Positions 37,260 to 46,978 of a stretch of DNA of 64,000 bases are shown here, piece by piece. The notes beneath the pieces were generated by a model, which had not been told where the DNA came from, searched no databases, and saw only the letters and a program-made list of their open reading frames with translations. The number at the start of each line of letters is the position of its first letter. The first letter of the stretch is position 1. The DNA comes from Phaeovibrio sulfidiphilus (GTDB lineage Bacteria > Pseudomonadota > Alphaproteobacteria > Rhodospirillales > Rhodospirillaceae), in NCBI RefSeq assembly GCF_014861485.1, contig NZ_JACZHT010000002.1, forward strand, positions 248,001 to 312,000, read 5' to 3'. The position numbers and the translations under genes were made by a program.

Positions 37260-39866
37260 ATGGTGGCACAGGGATCTCTCCTTTCCCGAAGCGGATTTTC
37301 CCTCGGGGGTCTGCTTTTTCTTCTCGCAGGTCTTGCGGTGGCGCTGGCGATGGCGCTGCCGGCGGGGGCGCTTGCCTCTGACGCGCCCGGAAACCAGAGC
37401 GAGCGCAGCTACGCTCGGGACATCCCGCCGTTCCTGCCTCCGGCCTTGCGGGAGCGCCCCTCCGCCGAGGCTCCCTGGCCCCACAACCAGTACCTCGTGC
37501 TGTGCTACCACGATGTGGACGATCTGGAGGCGGACCAGAACTATGTGGCGGTCCGGACCTCGGCCCTGTTCGAGCAGTTTGCCTGGCTTCGGGAAAACGG
37601 CTACCGCCCCGTGTCGGTGGACGACATCCTGCGGGCCCAGGCGGGCGGGCCGGCCCTGCCGCCGAGAGCCATCCTCCTGACCTTCGATGACGGCTTCAGC
37701 AGCTTTTACCACCGCGTTCTTCCGGCCCTGAAGGCCTTCAACTGGCCTGCGGTTCTGGCCCCCGTGGGCAAGTGGATGGACACCCCCGCGAACCGGCCCG
37801 TGGATTTCGCCGGCCTGCCCACCGAGCGGCGCAAGTTTGCCAACTGGCAGATGATCCGGGACATCCACCGCTCGGGCCTGGTGGAGATCGGAGCCCATAC
37901 CTACGACATGCACTATGGCTCCCTGGCCAATCCCCAGGGCAACATGATGCCCACCGCCGCGTTCCGCCTGTACGATCCAAAACGCAAGGCCTACGAGACC
38001 GATGACCAGTACCGCAAGCGCTTCTCCGCCGATGTGAAACGGATCTCGGAGCGGATCCGGCAGGCCACAGGAAAGGCGCCGCGGGTCTGGGTCTGGCCCT
38101 ACGGCGCGTCGTCCGGTCTGGGGATCGAGGTGCTCAAACAGCACGGCTACCTCATGGCCTACACCCTGAATGACGGGCTTGCCACCCTGGACCAGCCCAT
38201 GTCGGTGCCCCGTTTCCTGATCACCGACAACCCGTCTTTGGACACCTTCCGCAATGCCATGGGCTTCCAGCGCGATCCGCCCCGCTTCCGGGTGATGAAC
38301 ATCGACCTTGATTTGCTCTACGATCCGGATCCGGACCGGCAGGCGAAAAACCTGGATGCGCTGATCAAGCGCGTGTTCGACATGCGGGTCACCACCGTGT
38401 TCATCTCGCCGTTTGCCCGCCCGGGACCGGACGGCCGGGTTCGGGAAGCCTATTTCCCGAACCGGGTCCTGCCGGTGCGCACCGACATCTTCAGCCGGGT
38501 GGCCTGGCAGCTTCGCACTCGCGCGAACGCCGAGGTCTTCGCCCTGATGCCGGTGCTGGCCTACGACCTGGGCCCGGGCATCGAGACCGTGCAGAGCGCA
38601 GGCGCGGTCCATCCCGTGCGGCGGGTCTCGCCCTTCAGCGCGGAGGGGCGTCGGCGTATCTTGTCGATTTACGAGGATCTGGGCCGCCATGTTCCCATCC
38701 ACGGGGTCGTTTTCGGCGGCGACGCCCTCCTTACCCGGACCGAGGATACGGGGCCCGCAGCCCTGGCGGCCTACCGGGCGGCGGGGCTCCCGGCCACCGC
38801 GGCCGAGATCGCGGCCATGGATGACGCCACCGCCTTGCGCCTCGCCCGGTTCAAGACCGGTGCCCTGGTGCGGTTCACCCGCGAACTGGCAGAGGGCGTC
38901 CGGCGTTACCGCAATCCGGATATCCGCATGACCCGCATGATCGCTCCCGATCCGGTGCTGGATCCGGCCCGGGAGGTGGATTTTGCCCAGAATTACGACG
39001 AGTTCCTGCGGGCCTATGATCAGGTGGTGCCGCTGGCCATGCCCTACACCCAGGGTGTGAGGCCCGACGATGTGAACTCCTGGATCGATCGCCTGGTGTC
39101 CGCGGCCCGGACCCGGTCTGACGGCGTGCGGCGCGCCATTTTCCTGCTCCAGTCCCGGGACTGGAACCGGCCTCCCGGTCAGGATGCGCTTGATGCCCGG
39201 GAGCTTGTGGGCTGGATGCGCCGCCTCATGCGCAACGGGGCCGTGAGTTTCGGCTACTACCCGGACGATTTCCTGGCCAACCAGCCGGAGATGACGGTTG
39301 TCCGCTCCGAACTGGCGGATGCTTGGTTCCCCCTGCCGCCGCCCCGCCCGCAGGAGGAGGCTCTGCCACCGGCAACACTGGCAGGCGGTCTGGTCGGTGG
39401 AACCGCACGGGTCTTGCCGGGAGGCGCCGCCACCGGGGCCGCCCTCGCCACCGAGCCGACCCTGACGCGCCAACCCGCCAGCGCGCCGGTTGGCACACGT
39501 GCGCCGGCCCCCGCCGCCGGCGGACAGCGGACCCCGGCCTATCAGGGGGCGGAGCCGGGCGCGAAGCCTGGCGCGAAGCCCGATCCGGCTCCCGGCACGA
39601 AGCCGGGCGTGAAGTCCAATGCGAAGTCCGATGTGGCGCCCGCCGTGAAACCCGGTACGGGAGGCCCGGGCCCGGTGCCCCTGGTCCCGGCCGGGGACGG
39701 GAGATTGCGCGACGAGGCTGTCAGCGGCCGGCATCGGGGCACCCTCCCGCCCACCGAGCCCGAGCCCCGCCAGGACGCGACCGGAGTGGCCGATGACTTC
39801 GACCTCTACCCCAATGCGGGGCCGGGGCAGCGCGATCCGGTTCCCTCTCCGGGAGAGACCCGATGA
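37260..39866 (+). CDS. pgaB1: PgaB-like polysaccharide deacetylase, copy 1, with altered hydrolase domain
   Basis: The product has 868 residues from ATG 37260, chosen because it directly precedes a signal peptide (ending PAGALA). The NodB deacetylase domain is intact: LCYHDVDD (about 80), LLTFDDGFSSF (about 139) and EIGAHTYDMHYG (about 213) hold the metal-binding Asp/His set. The C-terminal GH153-type domain is degraded at the site that reads HDD in active relatives: here it is GVVFGGDALLTRTED (about 482). Residues from about 720 are a Pro/Ala/Gly-rich tail with GAKPGAKPDPAPGTKPG repeats. It ends in an ATGA overlap with copy 2. Confidence 0.85.
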   Translation: MVAQGSLLSRSGFSLGGLLFLLAGLAVALAMALPAGALASDAPGNQSERSYARDIPPFLPPALRERPSAEAPWPHNQYLVLCYHDVDDLEADQNYVAVRTSALFEQFAWLRENGYRPVSVDDILRAQAGGPALPPRAILLTFDDGFSSFYHRVLPALKAFNWPAVLAPVGKWMDTPANRPVDFAGLPTERRKFANWQMIRDIHRSGLVEIGAHTYDMHYGSLANPQGNMMPTAAFRLYDPKRKAYETDDQYRKRFSADVKRISERIRQATGKAPRVWVWPYGASSGLGIEVLKQHGYLMAYTLNDGLATLDQPMSVPRFLITDNPSLDTFRNAMGFQRDPPRFRVMNIDLDLLYDPDPDRQAKNLDALIKRVFDMRVTTVFISPFARPGPDGRVREAYFPNRVLPVRTDIFSRVAWQLRTRANAEVFALMPVLAYDLGPGIETVQSAGAVHPVRRVSPFSAEGRRRILSIYEDLGRHVPIHGVVFGGDALLTRTEDTGPAALAAYRAAGLPATAAEIAAMDDATALRLARFKTGALVRFTRELAEGVRRYRNPDIRMTRMIAPDPVLDPAREVDFAQNYDEFLRAYDQVVPLAMPYTQGVRPDDVNSWIDRLVSAARTRSDGVRRAIFLLQSRDWNRPPGQDALDARELVGWMRRLMRNGAVSFGYYPDDFLANQPEMTVVRSELADAWFPLPPPRPQEEALPPATLAGGLVGGTARVLPGGAATGAALATEPTLTRQPASAPVGTRAPAPAAGGQRTPAYQGAEPGAKPGAKPDPAPGTKPGVKSNAKSDVAPAVKPGTGGPGPVPLVPAGDGRLRDEAVSGRHRGTLPPTEPEPRQDATGVADDFDLYPNAGPGQRDPVPSPGETR

Positions 39867-41956
39867 CCCGGCGCCCGGCACGTTGGATCAGAGCCGGGCG
39901 CGCCCGGGCCTCTGTTCAGATTGCATGCAGTGTGCTTGCGCTCGTCCTGATTGTTGGTCTTGCCGCACTGACAGGTGCCGCCCTGGCGGACGGGATGGTC
40001 TCCGCTCTCGTGCGGGGGGGCGCGGGGGTCGCGTTCGCCCGCGAGCCCTCGCCGGCGGCTCCCCGCCCCTGGCCGGAGAACCATTTTGCTGTCCTGTGCT
40101 ACCACGACATCGGGGTTCTGGGCTCGGACCGCCGGTATTTCTCGCTTTCCCTGGAAAACCTGAAGGCCCACTTCCAGTGGCTTCAGGACCACGGCTACAC
40201 CCCCGTGTCCGTGGACCGGATCCTGGAGGCGGCGGCGGGCGGTCCGGCCTTGCCCGAGCGCGCGGTTCTGCTGACCTTTGACGACGGCTACCGGAGCTTC
40301 CACCAGTCGGTTTTTCCGCTTCTGAAGGCGCGCGGCTGGCCTGCGGTGTATGCGCCGGTGGGGCTCTGGATCGACACCCCGGACGGCGAGACCGTCGATT
40401 TCGGCGGCGTGCCCACAGACCGCTCGGTCTTCGGAACATGGGACGAGATCGCCGAGATGGCGGCAAGCGGCCTTGTGGAGATTGCCTCCCATTCCTGGAA
40501 CCTGCACCGGGGCGTTGTGGCCAACCCGAGGGGCAATGCGCTCCCGGCGGCCGCCTACCGGATCTATGATCCCGCCACCGGCACCTACGAGGATGACGCG
40601 GCCTTCCGGGCCCGCGTGCGCGCCGATGTGGACCGCATGACCCGCCGCATCGAGGCGGTGACCGGCCGTGCGCCCCGGGTCTGGGTCTGGCCCTACGGCG
40701 AGGCCAGCGGCGAGACCCTCGGGATCCTCGCGGAAAATCACTACCGTCTGGCCCTGACCCTGGACCGGGGCCTGGCCAGCACCGGCCGTCTTCTGGATGT
40801 GCCCCGCTATTTCGTGGGCAACGGGGATGACTCCGCCGCGCTGGAGCGCGCCCTGGCCTCCATCGGGGAGCCTCCGGTGATGCGGGTGGTCCACGTGGAC
40901 CTGGACTACGTCCACGACCCCGATCCGGTGCAGGAGGAGCGCAATCTGGACCTTCTGGTCCAGCGCATCCGGGATCTGGGCCCCACGACGGTCTTCCTTC
41001 AGGCTTTCGCCGATCCGGGGGCCGACGGCAATATCCGGGAGGTCTATTTCCCGAACTCGGTCCTGCCGGTGCGCCGCGACCTGTTCAGCCGGGTGTCCTG
41101 GCAGCTCCGTTCCCGGGCGCGGGTTGACGTGTATGCGTGGATGCCGGTCCTGGCCCTCGAGATGGATCCCGCCTTGCCGCGGGTTCTGGCGTTCCACCGG
41201 GACGCGCCCGGTGTGGATGTGGGCTCCCACCCCTACCGGCGCCTGTCCCCCTACAGCGCCGCGGTGCGGGCCCGCGTCCTGTCCCTGTACGGGGATCTGG
41301 CCCGTCACGCCCCGTTCCAGGGAATTCTGTATCACGACGACCTTGTCCTGAGCGACTTCGAGGACGTGGGCCCCGATGCCCTGGCCGCGTATACGACGGC
41401 GGGCCTTCCGGGGACGCTGGAGGGCATCCGGGCCATGGACGGGGCCGCCTTCCGCCAGTGGACCCGTTTCAAGACCCGGACCCTGAGCGCCTTCACCCGG
41501 GAGCTGACGGACCGGGTCCGGGCCATCCGGGGCCCCGGGATCCGCACGGCCCGGAACATCTTCGCCAACCCGGTGCTCAACCCGGACAGCGAGGCCTGGT
41601 TCGCCCAGAACCTGGATGAGTTCCTGGAGACCTACGACTGGACCGCGCCCATGGCCATGCCCCTGATGGAGCAGGTTCCCGAGGCGGAGATCCTCCCCTG
41701 GCTGGACCGCATGGTGGACACGGTTGCCCGGCGTCCGGGCGGGCTGGAGCGCACGGTCTTCGAGCTTCAGTCCCGGGACTGGCGGTCGGATCCGTCCATG
41801 CCGGTGGACAGCGCCGTTCTGGCCGGGTGGATGGCGCGCCTGGAAGCCCGGGGAGCCCGGAGTTTCGGCTACTACCCGGACGATTTCTACACAAATTCAC
41901 CAGACATTAACGGGATTGGAGCATACTTCTCTCGTGGTGGAGAGCACGCGAGATGA
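39863..41956 (+). CDS. pgaB2: PgaB-like polysaccharide deacetylase, copy 2
   Basis: The product has 697 residues. A signal segment (SVLALVLIVGLAALTGAALA) leads to a complete NodB domain (LCYHDIGV, LLTFDDGYRSF, EIASHSWNLHRG) and a complete C-terminal hydrolase domain with GILYHDDLVLSDFEDVGPDA (about 489), where copy 1 has lost HD. It ends without the Pro-rich tail of copy 1. In E. coli PgaB partly deacetylates PNAG and cleaves it before export. Overlaps both neighbours by 4 bases. Confidence 0.88.
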   Translation: MTRRPARWIRAGRARASVQIACSVLALVLIVGLAALTGAALADGMVSALVRGGAGVAFAREPSPAAPRPWPENHFAVLCYHDIGVLGSDRRYFSLSLENLKAHFQWLQDHGYTPVSVDRILEAAAGGPALPERAVLLTFDDGYRSFHQSVFPLLKARGWPAVYAPVGLWIDTPDGETVDFGGVPTDRSVFGTWDEIAEMAASGLVEIASHSWNLHRGVVANPRGNALPAAAYRIYDPATGTYEDDAAFRARVRADVDRMTRRIEAVTGRAPRVWVWPYGEASGETLGILAENHYRLALTLDRGLASTGRLLDVPRYFVGNGDDSAALERALASIGEPPVMRVVHVDLDYVHDPDPVQEERNLDLLVQRIRDLGPTTVFLQAFADPGADGNIREVYFPNSVLPVRRDLFSRVSWQLRSRARVDVYAWMPVLALEMDPALPRVLAFHRDAPGVDVGSHPYRRLSPYSAAVRARVLSLYGDLARHAPFQGILYHDDLVLSDFEDVGPDALAAYTTAGLPGTLEGIRAMDGAAFRQWTRFKTRTLSAFTRELTDRVRAIRGPGIRTARNIFANPVLNPDSEAWFAQNLDEFLETYDWTAPMAMPLMEQVPEAEILPWLDRMVDTVARRPGGLERTVFELQSRDWRSDPSMPVDSAVLAGWMARLEARGARSFGYYPDDFYTNSPDINGIGAYFSRGGEHAR

Positions 41957-43296
41957 ACACGGAACGGGTCATCGGGATCGGATCCCTTGTTTTTGCAGCG
42001 CTGGGCCCGTTTGTACTCGCGTTATTTTTTCACTCGTCCAATGTTATGTACTTTGTGTTCCTCTACCCCCTGTTCATGTCCGGAATCTGGATGGCGGGGG
42101 GCCTGTACTTCATGGTCTACCGTGAGCGGAAATGGAACTTCACCCGGGAGACCATGCCCGAGCCCCTGCCAGGCAACCCCTTGGTTTCCGTCCTGATCCC
42201 TTGCTATAACGAGGAACTGAACGCCGTCGAGACCATCACCGCGGCGCTGGCATCCGTTCACCGCAACATCGAGGTGATCGCGATCAACGACGGCTCCCGG
42301 GACCGGACCGCTGAAATCCTGGACCGCCTGGCGCTCGAGGATCCGCGCCTTCGGGTTTTGCATCTGGCCGAGAACCAGGGCAAGGCGGTGGCCCTTCGCA
42401 TGGCGGCCATGACGGCCCGCAGCGACATCCTGGTGTGCATCGACGGGGACGCCATGCTCGACCCGAGGGCGGTGTCCTACCTGGCCCTTCCCCTGCTGAT
42501 GAACCCGCGGGTGGGGGTGGTGACGGGCAATCCCCGGATCCGGACCCGCTCGACGCTGGTCGGGCGCATCCAGGTGGGGGAATTCTCGTCCATTATCGGG
42601 CTGATCAAGCGCACCCAGCGGATCTACGGCCAGGTGTTCACGGTCTCGGGGGTTGTGGCGGCCTTCCGGCGCCGGGCCCTGGATGACGTGGGCTACTGGA
42701 GCCCGGACATGATCACCGAGGACATCGACATCAGCTGGAAGCTCCAGCTGAGGCACTGGCCCGTGTTCTACGAGCCCCGGGCCATGTGCTGGATCCTCAT
42801 GCCCGAGACCCTGAAGGGCCTGTGGAAGCAGAGGCTGCGCTGGGCCCAGGGCGGCGCCGAGATCTTCCTGAAGAACAGCACGAAAATCTGGGCGTGGCGC
42901 CATCGGCGTATGTGGACCATTTTCTTCGAGTTTGTCCTGTCCACACTCTGGTCCTTCTGCTACGCGACGTCGGTGCTTCTGTATGTCCTGGGGTTCTTCC
43001 TCATCATGCCGGACTCCCTTCAGGTCCAGGATCTTCTGCCCCCGGCCTTTACGGGCATGGTCCTTGCGGCCGCCTGCGTGATCCAGTTCACCGTCAGTCT
43101 CTACATCGACCGCATCTACGAGCACGATATTGGAAAGTGGGTGGTCTGGATCATCTGGTATCCGTTCGCGTTCTGGATGCTCAACATGCTGACCACCGTG
43201 GCCGCGTTTCCCAAGGCCATGCTGGTGACCAACAAGAAGCGGGCCCGCTGGACCTTCGACGACCGGGGGCTGGCCCGCAGCAAGGACACCTCATGA
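41953..43296 (+). CDS. pgaC: PNAG synthase PgaC, family 2 glycosyltransferase
   Basis: The inner-membrane processive glycosyltransferase has 447 residues. Two N-terminal helices are followed by the catalytic domain: VLIPCYNEELN, the Asp motifs DGSRDRT, CIDGDAMLD and TEDIDISWK, and QRLRWAQGG (Q/RxxRW), then about three C-terminal helices. It polymerises UDP-GlcNAc into beta-1,6-GlcNAc and pushes the chain across the membrane together with PgaD. Overlaps its neighbours by ATGA. Confidence 0.93.
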   Translation: MNTERVIGIGSLVFAALGPFVLALFFHSSNVMYFVFLYPLFMSGIWMAGGLYFMVYRERKWNFTRETMPEPLPGNPLVSVLIPCYNEELNAVETITAALASVHRNIEVIAINDGSRDRTAEILDRLALEDPRLRVLHLAENQGKAVALRMAAMTARSDILVCIDGDAMLDPRAVSYLALPLLMNPRVGVVTGNPRIRTRSTLVGRIQVGEFSSIIGLIKRTQRIYGQVFTVSGVVAAFRRRALDDVGYWSPDMITEDIDISWKLQLRHWPVFYEPRAMCWILMPETLKGLWKQRLRWAQGGAEIFLKNSTKIWAWRHRRMWTIFFEFVLSTLWSFCYATSVLLYVLGFFLIMPDSLQVQDLLPPAFTGMVLAAACVIQFTVSLYIDRIYEHDIGKWVVWIIWYPFAFWMLNMLTTVAAFPKAMLVTNKKRARWTFDDRGLARSKDTS

Positions 43297-44570
43297 GCAC
43301 GCACCCGCTTCTGATCGTGGAGCCACGACGCTCCCTTGTGATCAGGGACATGCTCCTGACGGTCCTTGCGTGGCTGCTGTTTGGCTACCTGTTCTGGCGT
43401 GGTGTGATCTTCACCCTGGAAAGCGAGCCGACGGTCGGCCCGCGGCCCCTGGCGGCGGTGTTCCTCCATGACCTGACCCTGATCTCGTTTTATGTCCTGG
43501 TCTGCCTGTTCAACGGGGCGGTCCTGATCTTGTGGGCCAAGTACAACCAGTTCCGGGGCCGTGTCGAGAAGCGCAGGCGTCGGGACGACCTGTCCCCCGA
43601 GGAGTTGTCCCGGAGCTTCCATGTGCCTCTCGAGACCCTCAGCATGCTCCCGATGTTTCAGGTGGTGACCATCCACAATGATGCCCGCGGCGGCTTTGCC
43701 TTCGCCGAGGTCGGAAACCGGCTGCACCGCATGGCCGCTCCGGATGAGGCGGCGGGAGCGCTGGCCGCGGCTCCGTTGGTGGTGGGCGTGTCGGGTATGC
43801 CCCCGAGTGTGGCCGCATCGGCTGTGACCCCGGATCCGGCTTTGGCCGCGACCGCGAGTGTGCCGCCTGTGGCTGCGAGTGCGGCGGCTTTGGCGCCGAG
43901 TTCGGACAGTGAGGCGCCTGTGCCCGCGAGTGCCGGTGCCGGCGCCGCCGTGACCGCTGTGGGGCCGCCGCCGGTGGCGCCTGCACGGGCGGGCACGGAG
44001 GCGGTTCCCCCCCGCATCCTGCCTTCCGGCGCTCTCCCCCCCGGTGTCCTCCCGCCCGAAATGCCCGGGTCCGGGCGCGGGAGTCCGGAGCCCCGGGGTG
44101 GTGCCGGCATCCGGGGCGCGGAGCCCCCTGCGGAGGCCATCCTTCTGTCCGCTCCCCGGGCCGGACCGCCGCCCGTCCCGCGGTCGCCCCCGGGAGCGGC
44201 CCCTCATCCCGAACCGCTGCTGCCGTCCGCCAGCCGGGTGGACATGATCGGCCCCGTGGTGGCCCCTGTGGGGGGGGCTGCGGGGTCCGAGGCGTTTTCA
44301 GGCCCGCCGGTGTTCCCGCCCGACAGCATGATTGGCCCGGTGGTGCCTCCCGAGCTTCCTCCCGGGGCTGTCCCGGGTGTTCCCGAGGTTCCCCCGGTTC
44401 CCTCTGGGGCTCCCGCCGGGACTTCCGAGGCCGGGGCGGGCCGGGGGGCGGCGTCGGATCCGTCTTCGCGTGGCCTTCAGGGCCCCATCGGGAAGCGGAG
44501 GTCAAACGATCCCTCCTCCGGATCCGGTTCGGAGGGGAGCGGAGGTGCTCCGGCTCCGCCGCCCGGGTAA
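43293..44570 (+). CDS. pgaD: PgaD-like synthase partner with a long disordered extension
   Basis: The product has 425 residues. The first about 150 match PgaD: two membrane helices (about 19-40 and 62-83, LISFYVLVCLFNGAVLILWA) and AKYNQFRGRVEKRRRRDDL. The remaining 270 are Pro/Ala/Gly/Ser-rich without apparent fold and repeat the phrase MIGPVV twice. E. coli PgaD is about 137 residues and needs cyclic di-GMP for binding to PgaC. It is the last gene of the run. Confidence 0.82.
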   Translation: MSTHPLLIVEPRRSLVIRDMLLTVLAWLLFGYLFWRGVIFTLESEPTVGPRPLAAVFLHDLTLISFYVLVCLFNGAVLILWAKYNQFRGRVEKRRRRDDLSPEELSRSFHVPLETLSMLPMFQVVTIHNDARGGFAFAEVGNRLHRMAAPDEAAGALAAAPLVVGVSGMPPSVAASAVTPDPALAATASVPPVAASAAALAPSSDSEAPVPASAGAGAAVTAVGPPPVAPARAGTEAVPPRILPSGALPPGVLPPEMPGSGRGSPEPRGGAGIRGAEPPAEAILLSAPRAGPPPVPRSPPGAAPHPEPLLPSASRVDMIGPVVAPVGGAAGSEAFSGPPVFPPDSMIGPVVPPELPPGAVPGVPEVPPVPSGAPAGTSEAGAGRGAASDPSSRGLQGPIGKRRSNDPSSGSGSEGSGGAPAPPPG

Positions 44571-45027
44571 GGGCGCGTCGGGCGTCGGGCCTGGCGGCCC
44601 GCTGGGGCGAGGGCGCGCGCCGGGGGGCTCCGGGCGTCGGGCCTGGCGGCCCCCAGGCTGAGGGCGTGCCGCGCATGCCCTGGGCCCCGGGTCCGGTGGC
44701 GGGTTGGTGTTCGCCGACGGGTTGCGTTTTGGCAGGCGGGGGCGGAAAGGGGTTTTGCCACGCGAAGGGGAGGGGTGCCCCTGCTGACCCGCCGTGCGGG
44801 AAAGTCTTTGTTTCCCGCCGTTTTTCTCCCCGGTTTTTCGGCGGTTCCTCGCGTTTTCGCCGGCCCGGGGAGTGGATTTCCGGCCCGGTTCTGTGAGAAG
44901 CTTGGGCCTCTTTTGCAGGCGTGGGAGCCGTGTCACCGGGGTGGCCGGCGGACGCCGAGACGGAGTTCTGTCCGGGCCTGCCCGGTTCGCGTGTGTGGTC
45001 CTGTTTCTGGCAATACTGGAAAAAGCG
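44571..45027. repeat. Spacer with a 21-bp direct repeat
   Basis: GGGCGTCGGGCCTGGCGGCC plus a final C occurs at 44580-44600 and 44632-44652, identical and 52 bases apart. The rest of the spacer up to the second chemoreceptor shows no gene; no chemotaxis-type promoter was recognised. Confidence 0.65.
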
Positions 45028-46686
45028 ATGAAAAACTGGCCCATCAGATATCAGGTTCTTCTCATCCCCCTGATTGCAGCTGTGGCGACGCTGATTGTTG
45101 CGGTCATTACGGTTCTTGTTGTCCACGACAAGATCGCCCGCGGCTACGAACTGGAGATCCGAAGCGCCACCGAGAGCGTCATCTCCTCCCTCGAGCCGCT
45201 GGATGCTGCGGTGCGCTCCGGTCGCATGACCCTGGAGCAGGCCCAGTCCCTGGCCCGGGACCAGATCCGCAGCGTGCGCTATTCCGGGGACGAGTACTTC
45301 TACGCCTATACCTATGACCTGAATCTTGTGGCCCATCCGTTTCGCCAGGACGCGGAGGGGACGGACGAGCTCAAAAGCCCGGTGACCGAGGCCCTGCTGG
45401 AGTCCGCGCGCTCGGGGTCCGGCTTCCTTGCCTTCCAGTGGCCCCGTCCGGGACAGACCCGGCCGGTGGCCAAGCTGGGGTACGCCGGCGTGTTTGCCCC
45501 CTGGGGGTGGATGATCGGAACGGGCGTGTACGTCGATGACATCTGGAAGGACACGGCTCGGGCGCTCCTCGAGATCGCCGCACTGGGCTCTGTTGCGGTG
45601 TTTGCGGTGCTGCTCATCGGGTTCCTGGTCTCCCGGGGCCTGACGGTGCGGATCGGCGACCAGATCCGCCGCATGGAGGCCCTGGCCGCCGGAAACCTGG
45701 AGATCGACTTCCCGGACCGCTGGGGTCGCAACGAGGTGTCCAACATCGGCCGGAGCCTGGAGGTCTTCCGCAACCGGCTGCGCGAGAGCCGGGAGTCGGA
45801 TCGGGTCATGGCGGAGGACCGCTCGGCCCGCACCGCCCGGGCGGAGCACATTGCCGCCCAGGCCCGGGCCTTCGAGACCCGGGTTGCGGCCTCTCTCAGT
45901 GCCGTCGCCGCCCATGCGGGAGTGCTCCAGGAGACCGCCTCAAGCCTTCTGGGGGCCACGGATGTGGTCACGGACCGGACCCTGACGGTTTCGGAGTCAG
46001 CCCACCGGGCCTCGGAGAACGTCCAGACCGTGGCCGCCGCCGCCGAGGAGCTGGATGCCTCCATCTCCGAGATCGAGCGCCAGGTCCAGACCTCCGTGGC
46101 CGTGGTCAACCGGGCCATCGGGGACGCCAACCGCTCCCTCGACGAGGTGCACAGCCTGTCCGAGGCGGCCGGGCGCATCGGGACGGTGGTCAAGCTGATT
46201 ACGGACATCGCCTCCCAGACCAACCTTCTGGCCCTCAACGCAACCATCGAGGCCGCCCGCGCCGGCGAGGCCGGAAAGGGGTTCGCCGTGGTGGCGGGCG
46301 AGGTGAAGAACCTGGCCAACCAGACCTCCCAGGCGACGGAGGATATCGGCGGACAGGTCTCGGGAATCCAGGAGGCCACCCTCTCGGCGGTTGAGTCCAT
46401 CCATGCGTTCCACAAGACCATTTCCGGGATCAAGGATGTGACCGAGGCCATCGACACCGCCATCCGGGAGCAGGGCAGCGCCACCCGCGAGATCAGCCTG
46501 AATGCCCACCAGGCCTCGGACGGGACCACCCACGTGCACGATGCGATCGAGGATGTGGGCGGGGCGGTGTCCGGCGCCCGCGACGAGTCCCGGAAAGTTC
46601 TGGATGCCTCGGACAAGCTCCGCCGGGAGTGCGAGGCGCTGGAGGCCGATGTGCGCCAGTTCCTGGAGGACATCCGCGACACCTGA
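45028..46686 (+). CDS. Methyl-accepting chemotaxis protein, single-Cache type
   Basis: The chemoreceptor has 552 residues. An N-terminal helix (LLIPLIAAVATLIVAVITVL) is followed by a periplasmic sCache_2-like sensor (SVRYSGDEYFYAYTYDLNLV, APWGWMIGTGVYVDDIW), a second helix (about 190-212, VAVFAVLLIGFLVS), HAMP, and a signalling domain with the tip [20 protein letters not shown] and FAVVAGEVKNLANQT. The start at 45028 (MKNWPIRYQ) directly precedes the first helix. Ligand unknown. Confidence 0.93.
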   Translation: MKNWPIRYQVLLIPLIAAVATLIVAVITVLVVHDKIARGYELEIRSATESVISSLEPLDAAVRSGRMTLEQAQSLARDQIRSVRYSGDEYFYAYTYDLNLVAHPFRQDAEGTDELKSPVTEALLESARSGSGFLAFQWPRPGQTRPVAKLGYAGVFAPWGWMIGTGVYVDDIWKDTARALLEIAALGSVAVFAVLLIGFLVSRGLTVRIGDQIRRMEALAAGNLEIDFPDRWGRNEVSNIGRSLEVFRNRLRESRESDRVMAEDRSARTARAEHIAAQARAFETRVAASLSAVAAHAGVLQETASSLLGATDVVTDRTLTVSESAHRASENVQTVAAAAEELDASISEIERQVQTSVAVVNRAIGDANRSLDEVHSLSEAAGRIGTVVKLITDIASQTNLLALNATIEAARAGEAGKGFAVVAGEVKNLANQTSQATEDIGGQVSGIQEATLSAVESIHAFHKTISGIKDVTEAIDTAIREQGSATREISLNAHQASDGTTHVHDAIEDVGGAVSGARDESRKVLDASDKLRRECEALEADVRQFLEDIRDT

Positions 46687-46978
46687 GGGCTCGGGGCGGG
46701 GCGCCGGCTTCCTTGGTGCGTGACACCGGAGGCCCCAGCTCTGCGATGCATCCGCAGGCGCCGGGCACACGGCACGGGGCGGCGCGCCGGAGACCCCGGC
46801 CCGGATGAGACTCGTGGGCAGGAGGATCGGTCCCTTATCTCGGAGGATCCGTCTCGCGTCGCCGGGGAGGGGCTCGCCCCCGGCGTCAGGTCAGTCCCCG
46901 GCCCCAAGGTGCGGGCGCGTTCGGTCCGGCTCCGGCTCCAGCTCCAGACTCAGCCCCGGTGTCCGTTCCGACCCCGGG

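Noticed and set aside
37110-39881. 923-codon open frame antisense to pgaB copy 1
   Set aside because: Codon-position mirror of the real gene; no motif, and the plus strand encodes intact NodB motifs.
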